DNA of 64,000 bases, taken from NCBI GenBank assembly GCA_025403435.1, contig CM046350.1, positions 21,639,661-21,703,660 of the forward strand, in the 5' to 3' direction. Every line of letters starts with the position of its first letter. Position 1 is the first letter of the stretch. The notes beneath the pieces are model-generated. The model was not told the origin of the DNA. It saw only the letters and a list, made by a program, of their open reading frames with translations, and ran no database searches. Shown here one piece after another: positions 11,804-23,350 of this stretch. The translations under genes and the position numbers were made by a program. The stretch comes from Artocarpus heterophyllus (taxonomy: Eukaryota; Streptophyta; Magnoliopsida; Rosales; Moraceae).

Positions 11804-13200
11804 GTACAGGTCCAAATCTTTCCTCCTCTCTTTGGTTTTCATTTGATTTTCTTTTGTCTTTGTGTTTTTGATTTATTCCTTCCATGAATCTAAAGATTGA
11901 AACCCTATTTTTGTGATAATTTTTTTCTTTCTTGTCAAAAATCTGATAATTTTTGTGCTATTTGACTATGACATTGATGAAATTTAACAGCTAAGAGATT
12001 GAATGGAAAACCCATCAATCGTAAGCCTCAGATTTAGAACACAAACATGTTATATATATATGTGGAAGAAAGAAATAAGAACATGGCCTTGTCTTTATTT
12101 TTCTTTTTATTATTTTCTTCTATCTCTTAGGTGGATGGGTTAATATATATGAAATGAAAATGAAAGTGTGTATGTAATGCATATTCGTTCTGGGTGTGCA
12201 AGTGTTCCTTTTTGTTGGATTTCAAAGCATGCAATAATAAGTCCAAGAATATTTTTCCTTTTTTGTGCTGGGCAATAGGATGAAGAATGTGCGTGTTGAG
12301 AACTCTAGCCCAAAGAGTGCAGAACGAGAAGGGAAAAATAAATAAATAAATAAGAAAGATTAATTTTCTACTCAAGCTATGAGTGCACATATTTGGGCCT
12401 ATATATTTGTATGTGCTTATGAGCAGAATTGCTATGGAAAATTCGTTTATACTTAAATTTTTATAGACGCGACATAAGTTTGAAACTAATTATGTCATTA
12501 TAAAATATTGTGACAGATGAGAGGGTAAGAGGAAAAAGGATTGAACAAGAGTTGGGGTTTATCCATTCAAATTGATTAAAAAAATTTAAACAACTCACAC
12601 TAATTGTTTTTTGAAGATAAAACTTCATTTAACTAAAAAGGGTTCTTCTCTAAAGGGCACGGGTTTTTTTTAAGGAAAAAGAAACTTTCGGTTTATTGCA
12701 AGTCATGAAACTGTTGTTCCATTATAAGAAAATGAAAGCTACTGGTAATTTAACGGCTCTAATAGCCAAAAGTGGGTAGAATTCACTGATGGTCCAATGT
12801 TAATTGATGTTTGGTTTTTTGTTCTTAACTGGTTTTGTTGCCAACTTTCATATGATCGTGGAGACTGGGGATTGATCTTAAGATTGACTTCAAAATAAAT
12901 GCAAGCTTATGTCATGGGGGAATGGGGAGTCTGTAGTAGTATGGTAATAGCATTGCCCTGCGATTGTTTGTTGGCGTTCATTCACGGGGTTGGCGAGGAA
13001 GCTTTATGTACCTTTGGCAGCGCAGCTTAGCTTATGAGAACCATGACTTGAGAAGGCAACTTTTGTTTCATATCAAATGCAATATTGGGTTGATGTTGTT
13101 ATTACTTTGTGAATATGATGGCCTCGTTTAAAAGTAGCTAAATTTTGTTGCCACCTTTTAAGTTGTTTATCCTTTTTCTTTTATTTATTTGTATATGCAG
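11804..13200 (+). other. Harbinger 5' untranslated and regulatory region
   Basis: No coding domain is seen. The stretch ends in a good splice acceptor, TTTGTATATGCAG at 13188-13200, three bases before the transposase ATG. A 5' untranslated intron is therefore likely, with its donor somewhere upstream. It includes a long CT-rich to T-rich stretch around 11815-11930. Confidence 0.45.
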
Positions 13201-13202
13201 AA

Positions 13203-14547
13203 ATGGCTCCTCTTTCATTGGCTGTAAAAAAAAGAATTGTGACAATATTGCTTCAATATATAGAGTCATTGCATAAGATGACAATATTGTTCATCTTGAT
13301 GATATTTATCATCCTTACTAAGAGACATAGCAGTACAAATAGATTGGGTGAAACTTCATATCATAGGCATCATATACGTCATCTTAATTTTTATAGAATG
13401 ATACATGCTAGTGACCTAGCATGCATCGAGAGTACTCGAATGGATAGGAGAACATTTGCCATTTTATGTCATCACCTTAAAACAATTGGAGGTCTAAAAG
13501 GAACCAAAAACATGGATATGGAAGAAATGGTAGCTATATTTTTACATATTCTATCTCATGATGTTAAAAATAGAATTATGCGGCGTCAATTTGCACGTTC
13601 AGGGAAAACTGTTAGTAGACAATTCAATGTTGTCTTAGGTGCTTTGTTACGTCTTCATGAGTTATTACTAAAAAAGCCAGAACCAATTCCTGATAATTCC
13701 ACTGATGAAAGATGGAAATGGTTTAAGAATTGCTTAGGTGCACTAGATGGTACATATATTAAGGTCAACGTTCTTATGAAAGATAGGCCTAGATACCGAA
13801 GTAGAAAAAACGAAATTGTCACCAATGTATTAGGAGTAGTCTCACCAGATATGCAATTCATTTATGTCTTGTCTGGATGGGAAGGTTCAGCTGCTGACTC
13901 TAGAGTGCTGCGGGATGCTATATCTAGGCGGAATGGGTTAAAAGTTCCAAGAGGTAATTGTATAAATTATTAATTATATAGTTTTGTATTAGAAAAATGT
14001 AATTACTTTTCACCATTTTGCTATTTAATTTGCAGGACATTACTACTTTTGTGATGCTGGATATCCTAACGGTGAAGGCTTTTTAGCACCTTATAGAGGA
14101 CAACGCTACCATTTAAATGAATGGACGGAACCTCCTAATACTCCTGCAGAATTTTTCAATATGAAACATTCTTCTGCTAGGAATATAATAGAGAGGGCAT
14201 TTGGATTGTTGAAAGGACGATGGGCAATTCTTAGAAATCGATCATATTATCCTGTTAAAGTACAATGTCGGATTATTCTCGCGTGTTGCCTTCTTCACAA
14301 CTTGATTAGAAGAGAAATGTTTGTAGACCCTTTAGAGCAAACGCCAGAGGAAAATGATGACAATGATCATGGTGATCAAATTGATGACCCAATTCATGTT
14401 GATCATGGTGATCAAATTGATGAAGAAACTGATGATGATGGAAATGATTATTATAGGCATATTGAAACATCACATGCTTGGACAACTTGGAGAGACAACT
14501 TGGCTACAGAAATGTTTGCACAATGGCAGCAAAATCGGCATTCATAG
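13203..14547 (+). CDS. PIF/Harbinger DDE transposase (HARBI1-like nuclease), two exons
   Basis: Exon 1 is 13203-13953 and exon 2 is 14036-14547; the 82-base intron has GT at 13954 and AG at 14034-14035. Splicing joins VPRG to HYYFCDAGYPNGEGFLAPYR, a block conserved in plant Harbinger transposases. The protein is about 421 aa. The catalytic DDE residues are visible: D in GALDGTYIKV, D in GSAADSRVL, and E in NIIERAFGLLKGRW. The N-terminal half has a helix-turn-helix-like region (MDRRTFAILCHHL..MEEMVAIFLHIL). The C-terminus is acidic with an imperfect repeat (DHGDQIDDP/DHGDQIDEE). The product would cut and rejoin the element ends with help from the Myb-like partner. There are no stops or frameshifts in either exon. 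An acceptor at 13200 suggests an additional untranslated first exon. Confidence 0.9.
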
Positions 14548-14791
14548 ATTGTAATTGTATTAGCGTGATTGAATTTCTGATTGTGTTTGTGTTTGTGACT
14601 GGTTTATTGTTGATTGTTCATTGTAGATCGAATTTATTGTTATGAGTTGTAATAACATTGGCGGCTTCAATTTTTAAAGAAATTTGATCAGTTTTTATTA
14701 CATTCTTAAAACTTGAGGCTAATATGTTTATGTCTATCTATTTTACCATTTGCATAAAAACTTCATGTTTCATAATTTCTTTATGAACCGA

Positions 14792-15814
14792 ATGGAAGCT
14801 ATAGATCAGTCAACCTCAGTTGTTGCAAAGAAACATCAATGGACTTCCATTGAGGATTCAAAGTTGGTAGAATGTTTGTTGGAGATATCCAATAGTGGAA
14901 AATGGAGAGCAGACAATGGTACATTCAAGCCTGGCTACTTGCAACAGTTAGAGAGAATGATGTATGAAAAGCTTCCTCATTGTGGAGTTAGAGCACAACC
15001 ACATATTGACTATCGTATTAAGGTATTGAAAAGACAATATCATGTTATTTCTGAAATGTTGAGCGATTCTGCTAGTGGCTTTGGTTGGAATGACAATATG
15101 AAGTGTGTAGATGTTGATCAGAGTGTTTTTGACAATTGGGTAAAGGTTAGTTTCCTCATATAATGTTTATCAATTGTCATTTTATTTGTTTAAACTAACT
15201 TTTTTTCTCAACTTTTTAATATTTGATAAGTGTTATCTTATTTGTTATAGAGCCATCCAACAGCAAAAGGCTTAAAAAACAAACCATTTCCTCATTATGA
15301 TGAGCTTGGAATTGTGTTTGGGAAGGATCGTGCTACTGGAAAGGGTGCAATGGGATTTACTGACATGGTTGAAGAGATTGATAAGGAATTAGAAAATGAT
15401 CATGATAATGTTGAATTTGATCCTTTTACTCCATTAGATGAGCTCAATAGTAATGCAAGCATCAACCATATAAGCACACCATCTTCAACACAAGCAGGTA
15501 CAAAAACTAGAAAGCGGTCCAGGAGTGCAGACGTTTTGGTTGATTTATTGAGTGGCACAGTTAAAGAATTCAACAACCAACAAGCTACTGCTAATGACAA
15601 CATTAAAAAACTTGTTGATTGTTTTCAATATGAGGCTGATGGTGCTGCTCGAAGGATGCAAGTGTTTGAGGAAATAAAAAAATTTGAAGGACTGACAAAT
15701 GCACAACGAGTCAAAGTTGGACGTCTTCTAGTAAACAATCAAGCTGAAACAGATTATTTCTTCACCTTAGATGAAGAATCCAAGCTTGAGTTCCTTATGC
15801 AGATGTTGGAATGA
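14792..15814 (+). CDS. Harbinger Myb/SANT-like DNA-binding protein, two exons
   Basis: Exon 1 is 14792-15145 and exon 2 is 15251-15814. The intron uses GTTAGT at 15146 and TTATAG ending at 15250, with phase 0. The protein has 305 aa. Residues about 12-115 form a Myb/SANT-like domain (HQWTSIEDSKLVECLLEI, then GTFKPGYLQQLERMM, then FDNWVK). After the junction comes SHPTAKGLKNKPFPHYDELG, a conserved block in this family, then an acidic and Ser/Thr-rich linker and a helical C-terminus (KKFEGLTNAQRVKVGRLL). In PIF/Pong-type elements the second protein binds element ends and brings in the transposase. The start at 14792 is chosen because upstream codons to 14750 look non-coding. The gene lies 245 bases downstream of the transposase, same strand, and is intact. 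Confidence 0.85.
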
Positions 15815-15999
15815 GTTAGCTTGAATTCTTTATATTTTTGGGTATGGTAGCATTATATCATTGTATAAAAATTTGTAGGTAATTTTGCATACATCTTTTT
15901 GATGTAAAGATGTGACTTTTAAAACTATTTTTTGGAAATAGGAATCTCATATAATGCTTTATTCTAATCTTTAGTATTCATTAAACAATACTTGATATG

Positions 16000-17397
16000 T
16001 GATAACTCTAGTTTAGAGAGTTATTTGGCCACTTTTAATTAACAAATATTACTATGTTTTTGAGAAAAATTACATGAAACATCCAACTTTTTCATAAAAG
16101 CATGATTTTATTGATGTAGGTTGAGGAAAGAAAGAAAACAAAACAAAAGGGAACAAAAGCACAAGAAATCCGAGACCAACCTTGTTGGCAGAGCTGAAGC
16201 GCCGCGGCGCCCAAAGAGCAGCGCCGCGGCGCCCAAGGGAAGTGCAAGAAACGCTTGGCAGAAACTTAGCGCCGCGGCGCTGGGAAAGGAGCGCCGCGGC
16301 GCCCAAGGGAAGTGCAAGAAACGCTTGGCAGAAACTCAGCGCCGCGGCGCTGGGAAAGGAGCGCCGCGGCGCTACGGCGGAAAAGAAGAAAAAAAAACAG
16401 AGAAGAAGCGCCGCAGCGCTGGAAAAGAAGGGCCGCGGCGCCCTGGTGATACTGAACCATGATTTTTGGACGCAAAACAAGAGATTTGTTAACTTAAGAG
16501 TAGTATAAATAGAATAGTATTGGGTAGCTAGGTTATCAGTTAATTTTGGAGATCGTTGTTTATTTTTTTAGGAGCCGTCAAGCATTCCGGAGTAAGAAGT
16601 GAGAGAATTGGTGACAAAATTTCTTGCTCTCTTAACTCTTGATGTTTGATTCAATTAAATTTTCAGATTTTATTTCTTTTTCAATTATGTTCTAATTTTC
16701 TTAGTTAGGGCTATGATGTAACCTAATCATGACGATGTGAATTTCATATTTATGCACCATAATTGATTTTATTCATGTGAGTTATGTGTTATTATGTTTA
16801 ATGCTTTTAAATGATTAGCTACCATTTAAATGATCTGATGTGCATGTTCAAAACTGAGAAGGGAGAATTATGCAAATGCTTCATCTAACATAAAACCACG
16901 AATTAAATATGGATAGAGATATACCATATTATTTGTGTGGCTTCATTTGGAAAGTTCATGAATCCTAATGCATTCTGATTTATTTAAATTCACATAGAGA
17001 TATAGTGAGTTAATAAACTGAGTAGGTTTGCTATACCTAGAGATAGGATAGTAAATAATTTAGGAATTTCCGTCATCACATGTGTATTATTGATTGGGTT
17101 GCGTAATTTTATGAAATTCATATATAGTGATTATGGTGAAATCAAATGCCTTAACGCCTTGTCTTATTGAAGTATCTTTTGAGATTGATTGCAATTTTTA
17201 TTTTTAATTTAGTACTCTAGTTCAGTAAATTATTTAATCACAACCTCATATGATCAACTAGATAAACCTTAGAGTTAATCCAATTTTAGTACTTAGTTAG
17301 ATTATTATACAACAGTCCCTGTGAGACGATACTCTTACTCACTATTGTATTACTTGATCGATAACGTGCACTTGCGTTAGTGGATTTTATGCGAACA
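16000..17397 (+). mobile_element. 1.4-kb solo LTR nested in the Harbinger element
   Basis: It starts TGATAACTCTAG and ends TGCGAACA, with a perfect 5-bp TSD. The last 90 bases (CCCTGTGAGACGATACTC, GATAACGTGCACTTGCG) look like the U5 end of Ty3/gypsy LTRs with a strong plus-strand bias. No protein domains and no second LTR are present. A very similar end in reverse orientation occurs at 61154-62563. Frames at 16070-16508 on both strands are made by the GC-rich array and are not genes. Confidence 0.75.
16195..16445. repeat. Array of GCGCCGCGGCGC palindromes
   Basis: About nine copies of the perfect 12-bp palindrome GCGCCGCGGCGC, or one-base variants, lie in 250 bp. They are spaced by AAGGGAAGTGCAAGAAACG-type linkers, and about 60-65 bp is duplicated almost exactly (near 16227-16290 and 16290-16350). 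Local GC content exceeds 60% against about 30% outside. It lies in the U3 half of the solo LTR. Confidence 0.85.
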
Positions 17398-17542
17398 ATA
17401 TGAATGATTATTTATAAGTTAATTTATTAGACTTTATATTATTAATATTAAAATTGATTAGTAATAAATAATAATTTTATATTAAAATATTTTATAATCT
17501 TTAAGAAATTATAGTTTTAAAAATTTTTTTCATAGAGTTTTT

Positions 17543-17544
17543 AA

Positions 17545-17577
<33 letters not shown>
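17543..17577. repeat. (TA)n microsatellite
   Basis: About 14 TA units inside the Harbinger 3' region. Confidence 0.85.
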
Positions 17578-17579
<2 letters not shown>

Positions 17580-17776
17580 GGTAAAAAAAAATTTTAATCA
17601 GGAAAAAGATTCCCATGTGTAACCAAACACAGTAATCTAACATTCCCAGGAATCAGACAATAGATTCCCATGCATAACCAAACACAGTAATGTAGATTCC
17701 TAAGTAATCAGATTACCCTCTTTCACATTCCCAGTAATCTAAAAACTTGGATTACTGCATACCAAACGCACCATAA

Positions 17777-18284
17777 GGGTAAGTAAACCAACAAGTCAAA
17801 GAAAGATGCCAAGAGGAGATCTGATTTATTGGAAATCATACATATGGATATTTGTAGTCCAAACATGGACACATACTCTCAAAGGTACTTCCTCTCTTTC
17901 ATTGATGACTACTCACGATACATGTATCTCGACTTGATTAACAATAAAAATGAAGCACTAGATGCTTTTAAAGTCTTTAAAGCAAAAGTAGAGAAATAAT
18001 GCGAAAAGCAAATTAAGATCGTAAGATAAGATAGAGGTGGGGAGTACTATGGTAGATACACTTAGCATAGATAAGCATGTAGTCCATTTGCTAGGTTTCT
18101 TTAAGAACATGGGATTGTTGCCCAATACACTATGCCAGATTCTCTAGACTATAATGGTGTAGCTGAAAAAAGAAATTGAACATTATTGGACATGGTGTGG
18201 AGTATGCTTGCTAGCTGAAAAACTTCTTGAGTTTTTGTGGACTAAAGCTCTTAAGATGATAATGTACATATTGAACCAAGTTCC
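17777..18284 (+). pseudogene. copia A integrase core, decayed
   Basis: Continues the frame left at 11516: KGK, a TAA at 17784 where Gln is expected, then TNKSKKDAKR. After that come DICSPNMDTYSQRYFLSFID, DYSRYMYLDLINN and DRGGEYYGRY, which are the integrase core blocks around the first two acidic catalytic residues. The third (E in the NG-AERRN region) is recognisable as NGVAEKRN near 18155-18178. The segment ends at TYILNQ near 18280, where copia B is inserted. It is broken by several stops. Confidence 0.8.
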
Positions 18285-20308
18285 TGTTGGAAACAAAGTC
18301 GCTGCGGAATTTTTTAAAAATATTTCATCAGAGTAATTTCTAAAACACAAGTTTGACATGTTATATGGATAAATTAAATAGATCTTACTAACCTCAGTGT
18401 GCCGAAGAACCTCCACAACCTGTGTAGAGAAGTAACGTTCTAGAAAAGCCTCAACCAACTGGTCTTCTTTGCTATTCTCTATCCACAACCGGAGTGAGTG
18501 TGGGCTCACACGTACAGCTTTTCCACCAGTGACTCTCCTTCCAACCAACAGAGAGAACCCAAAGCTAGTGCTCGTGATTTATAAACAAAAGCTTTCAGGG
18601 AGTTTTCAGATGCTCACTAGAAGAGTATCACTCTTAATCTCTCAAATTGATCTCTATTGATCTTAGTAAATCATGAGACTCACTTCCTTTATATAGCTAT
18701 TGGTCTTGGGGTCAGTCCATATCAGATTAGATCTCAAAAACTCGAAACAGAATCAAATTCGGATCAGTATCTGATAAGATCCGCGTGAAAATGCGTAATC
18801 TTATCTCCGCTGATCGGCAGGCCAAACAGGCCAGTTCGGCAGGCCGAACACGTCATCCGACAGGCCGAAGTCCCGAGAAAAAATCTCCCCGAATCTTTTA
18901 TTTTTCACCCGAGATTCTAAAGGATAAAGTCTCAGTTTTGATTCAAATAACCCAATAGAGAAGTTATCTGATCAAAACAAACTTTATCAAGATAATCTCT
19001 AAGAAAATAAATCAATTCACAATAATTCTACAAGTTTATCTTGTTCTAATTTTGTCCAAAATTAAAACAACCGATAAACAGACAAGAATTATCTGATCAC
19101 AATAATTCAACAAGTTTATCTTGAACTAATTTCTTACAAAATTTATTCAACCGATAAACAGACATGAATTACTTGATTCTTACAATTTTTAAACCAATCT
19201 GATAAATCTGACATAAGTCACCAATTATTGGAAAAGCACGCCGTGTCGTTACAAGATTTTATGAGCTAGCAAAAGGGACAAAAATGGACCTATAAAGTTC
19301 AAGCTCATGATAATTATGAAACCCAATATCCCAGATATACATTTCACAATTATCAACTCCAACGCTACTCCACTAAAAGCTTGGAGCTGTACTCTCGAAC
19401 TTTATAGAATTACGAAGCTCGTGTAGCTAAGTCTCCATGACACATCATAGTGTATCGTATCCCCATATGATAATCCATAATCGGCTTAAGGACAAGTTCT
19501 GTCTTACCTTCCCGATTATTTTTATCTTACGTTCCATTGTCTCACCATTAGAAAACTTACCATCCAAAGATAGTATACCATTCGGTTATACCTATGTATC
19601 CAAATGGTTGAGCGCTCCAGTTTTCCAATTACAAGACAATGCATATAAGAGGATATCATTACTCCTAAAAAGGAGCTATAGATTCCATATCTATGAATAA
19701 CAAGTCTACGCTATCAAGAGTCTTGCCTCTAACGTACCGGCATGCATACCACCATAGAGATGTGAGAGTCACCCATTGGTACATCAAAAGACACAAGTCG
19801 AGATAACGGGCCCACTATTCATCTCAGGATTAAGATACAATACAAATGACTGTCTAAAGTGAATCGATTTGCCAAGACAGAATTATTAATCCAAACCAAT
19901 TCACTTTATGTCCCGATCCAACACATCGTCACCTATGACAACGTGCCAATGTTTCTATTCACAGAGTCCAACTCCGATGGCCAAGACAAACCATCTCCCA
20001 TAAGGGATATAGACAACATAACAATCTTTACATGAATAAAGCGCCCGACTTTATTCCCTCGATTGCGGATCATATGTTTTAGACCGTCACCTTAAGAATC
20101 GTGTCTTCCGCATAATCATCCCATCACATGCCCAATTCTTAAGGTTTAGATTGACAGTCTCAGACTACTGTTTGCTTATCATACATTCAACAAATATAAA
20201 CGTAAAGAGGACAAGATTTGGAATATATAAATGAATAAATTCTTTATTGATAAAAATGTCTCCAAAAACGTATTACATTTTTACTCCTTAGGGCATACAT
20301 GTCTAACA
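18285..20308 (-). repeat. copia B 3' LTR (left copy)
   Basis: In element sense it starts TGTTAGACATG and ends TTTCCAACA. A TATA box (CTATATAAAGG in minus sense) lies at 18686-18696, giving a U3 of about 1.6 kb and an R-U5 of only about 400 bases. It keeps a motif cluster near 18820-18870 (GGCAGGCCGAACA), part of which is deleted in the other LTR. Open frames such as 18183-18548 and 19437-19700 recur in both LTRs but resemble no protein. Confidence 0.92.
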
Positions 20309-20325
20309 ATCTCCCACTTGCACTA
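20309..20325 (-). other. Polypurine tract of copia B
   Basis: In minus sense AGTGCAAGTGGGAGAT directly precedes the LTR start TGTTAGAC. AAGTGGGAGATTG is a typical Ty1/copia plus-strand primer. Confidence 0.8.
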
Positions 20326-21840
20326 AGTGAGTAAATACAGCAAATTTTGCATCCCCATAGCTTCCACATGCCTCTCAAAGACTCTCCCAGTAAGTGTCTT
20401 CGTAAATGGATCAGCTAAATTGTCCTCTGACGCGATCTTACACACTGTGACATGCCCGCCCTCAACGAAGTCCTTTATCACATGATACTTCTGATCAATA
20501 TGCTTACTCTTCTTGTAAAATCTTGGTTCCTTAGCATTAGTTACCACCGCACTGTTATCACAGTACAGTGATACCGCTTTATCCATAGCAGGAACTACCT
20601 CAAGATCCCCAAGGAACTTGCGGAGCCACACTGCTTCTTTCGAAGCATCATTAGCCGCCACATATTCGGCCTCCATCGTTGAATCCGAAGTGCAATCTTG
20701 CTTCGCACTTCTCCAACTGATGGCACCGCCACCCAGAGTAAACACAAACCCCGAAGTCGATTTCCTAGAATCCAGACAGGATTGAAAATCCGAATCAGTG
20801 TATCCTAGAGGAGTCAAGTCCTCACCCCAATAGACAAGCATATACCCTCGAGTCATTCTCAGATACTTGACAATATGCTTTATCGCAACCCAATGGTTCG
20901 GTCCTGGATCCGCCTGAAATCGACTTACAATCCCGACCGCATAGCTAATATCCGGTTGAGTGCAAAGCATGGCATACATGAGACTACCCACTGCCGAAGC
21001 ATAAGACACCTTCTTCATGTATTCTCTTTCTTCATGAGACTTTGGAGAGTCTTTCTTAGAAAGAGTAATTTCAGACCTAGATGGTTGCCCACCTTTCTTG
21101 AAATCCTGCATTGCAAACCTCCTAAGAATTTTGTCTATGTAGCTGGCCTGTGACAAAGCTATCATTTTGTTCTTCCTATCCCGAATGATCTGGATACCGA
21201 GAACAAAATTAGCCTCACCTAAGTCCTTCATGTCAAACTGCTTGGTCAACCATAATTTGACCGATGACAACGCCCCAACGTCATTGTCAATTAGCAGAAT
21301 GTCATCTACATAGAGCAGTAGAAAAACCACCTTCCCATCCTTTATGTGTTTGTAAACACATGGTTCATCTACATTTTGTGAGAACCCATAAGTCTTGATC
21401 AGTTGATCAAATCTTATGTTCCAAGAACGGGATGCCTGCTTAAGTCCATAAATTGACTTTAGCAGCTTACAAACCTTCCCCTCTTGACCTGCGACCTTGA
21501 ACCCGTCTGGTTGTTCCATATAAATGGACTCATCAAGATAGCCATTCAGAAAAGCCGTCTTGACATCCATATGCCAAATCTCATAATCGAGAGCGGCAGC
21601 TATGGATAAGAGAATCCGGATGGACTTAAGCATGGCTACAGGTGAAAAGGTTTCCTCATAATCGATTCCTTCCTTTTGCGTATAACCCTTAGCTACCAGT
21701 CTAGCCTTAAAGGTTTCGACCTTTCCATCCACTCCTCTTTTCCTCTTGTAGATCCACTTACACCCTATGGGTTTTACCCCTTCGGGAAGATCCACAAGCT
21801 CCCAGACCTAATTAGTCTCCATAGACTTCATCTCTATGTT
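20323..21840 (-). pseudogene. copia B reverse transcriptase and RNase H, nearly intact
   Basis: An open frame of 490 codons (21795-20323) covers the whole RT and RNase H. RT shows [59 protein letters not shown] and the catalytic YVDD in [11 protein letters not shown]. RNase H shows [19 protein letters not shown], the [20 protein letters not shown] block and the C-terminal [14 protein letters not shown]. It stops two bases before the polypurine tract. A TAG (minus codon at 21810-21808) lies just upstream, where this family normally has Gln in [10 protein letters not shown]. That nonsense change alone would cut polymerase off the polyprotein. The domain itself is well preserved. Confidence 0.9.
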
Positions 21841-22002
21841 CATGGCCTCTGTCCAGAGTCTTGAATCAACATCCTCCATAGCTTCTGCGTAAGTATAAGG
21901 ATCCCTGTCATGTTCATCCGGTTCAGCCAAAAAGACCTCCCCATTGAACATATACCTTTCAGGTTGACGCCCGATCCTCCCACTACGCCGAAGCCCCTGA
22001 GG

Positions 22003-23350
22003 TTATTGTTCAGGTTTGTTTGGTTTTTCTACACCGATCGGAATGGTTTCGTTCGGAACCTCCGGAGTGAACAAATCACCCCTTAACTCCTCAAGCACCA
22101 CTTTGCTTCGAGGTTTAAAGTCGTCTATGTAACTTTCCTCAAGAAAAGTTGCATTAGTAGAAACCACGACTTTATTTTCCTTTGGGTTATAAAAATAACC
22201 CCCTTTAGTCCCTTTTGGATATCCTATGAACATGCAAACTTTTGAACGTGCTTCCAACTTATTCGGATCCTTAAACAGGACATGAGCTGGACATCCCATA
22301 TGCGAATATGGTTTAAGGATGTCTTCCATCTTGTCCACAACTCGTGAGGAGTTTTAGGGACCGATTTTGAAGGCACATTGTTCAAAAGATAACATGCAGT
22401 TTGTAGTGCATATCCCCAAAAGGATAAAGGCAATGATGAATAACTCATCATGGACCGAATCATGTCCAACAAAGTCAATTCCTTCTCTCCGCTACGCCAT
22501 TCTGCTGCGGAGTGCCCGACGCAGTCAAATGGGATAAAATCTCATTCTCTAGCAAGTGTCCCAAGAACTCATCAGAAAGGTATTCCCCACCTCGATCAGA
22601 TCGAAGTGCCTTTATGGGTCTACCCAATTGCTTTTCCACTTCAGCCCGAAACTCCCTGAACTTTCATAAGTTTCGCTTTTGTGGTGCATTAGGTACACAT
22701 ACCCATATCTTGAGTAATCGTTAATAAAAGTGACGAAGTACTCATACCCTCCTCGTGCCCGGATGTTCATCGATCCGCAAACATCACTATGCACAAGTTC
22801 TAGAACCCCTTCGGCCCTATTGCCCTTAGACCCGTATGGTCTTTTGGTCATTTTACCCTCCAAACAAGATTCACATTGAGGTATAGATTCCACCTTTAAG
22901 TGACTTAAAGGTCCATCCCTTACCAACCTTTGAATGCTATTCAGGTTAATATGGTCAAGGCGCAAATGCCAAAGATAAGTCTTATTAGAGTGAGAAGTTT
23001 TAAGCCTTTTTGAGTCATTATCATTTATCTCAGCATTAAGCAATAAGTCCATCTTAGGTTTGATAAAATATAGATTATTTTGCATCCATCCAGAACAGAT
23101 AAAAGATTTTTTTTTTACGAATCACCACTTTTTCATTAAAAGATACCACGTAGGAGTCTTTAAATAAAGAAGATACAGATATTAAATTCCTTTTAAATTT
23201 AGGAACATAAAAACAATATCGTAAAATTAAATTCCTATAATTATCAAAATAAACATGGACATCTCCCACTGCTTCCGCTGAGACCAAGGATCCATCGCCC
23301 ATCCGAAGCATTAAGTCTTCACGAAGTAGACTTCTCGTTTCTTTGAATCC
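22003..23350 (-). pseudogene. copia B protease end, GAG-pre-integrase and integrase, frameshifted
   Basis: Fragments in different frames: RMGDGSLVSAEAVGDVHV (from 23311), then a shift at an A/T run near 23106-23114. The next frame carries LWHLRLDHINLNSIQRL, CESCLEGKMTKRPY and the integrase core (LELVHSDVCGSM, FVTFINDYSRYGYVY). A further shift near 22670 precedes DRGGEYL and NGVAERRN in other frames. Then come [20 protein letters not shown] (22478-22224) and the C-terminal block with GYPKGTKGGYFYNPKENKV (to 22003). At least three indels separate the pieces. The integrase would insert element cDNA; it cannot be made from this copy. Confidence 0.85.

Larger units (their letters stand above)
15995..17402. 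repeat. ATATG target-site duplication around the nested solo LTR
   Basis: ATATG at 15995-15999 and again at 17398-17402, directly outside the TG...CA ends of the element between them. Confidence 0.8.
11517..17773 (+). mobile_element. PIF/Harbinger DNA transposon, 6.26 kb, both genes intact
   Basis: The ends are inverted: GGGGGCGTTTGGTATGG at the left, and the complement of the right end reads TGGTGCGTTTGGTATGC, with two mismatches in the first 16 bases. Subterminal regions repeat motifs such as TTCCCATG..AACCAAACACAGTAAT. The element carries the two-gene set of autonomous PIF/Harbinger elements: a DDE transposase (13203-14547) and a Myb/SANT-like protein (14792-15814), both on plus and both without stops or frameshifts. 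A 1.4-kb solo LTR sits near its right end. Without that, the element is about 4.9 kb, a normal size. Confidence 0.9.
11514..17776. repeat. TAA target-site duplication around the Harbinger element
   Basis: TAA at 11514-11516 and TAA at 17774-17776. PIF/Harbinger elements duplicate a 3-bp TWA site. Keeping one copy joins CVDCI-KGK of the copia A integrase in frame. Confidence 0.85.

Noticed and set aside
16070..16508. Several Ala/Arg-rich open frames on both strands
   Set aside because: They are produced by the GCGCCGCGGCGC array, which has no stops in any frame; composition is repeat-driven.
19437..19700. 87-codon frame, also present at 27095-27358
   Set aside because: It is repeated because both LTRs of copia B carry it; no protein family is evident, and LTRs are normally non-coding.
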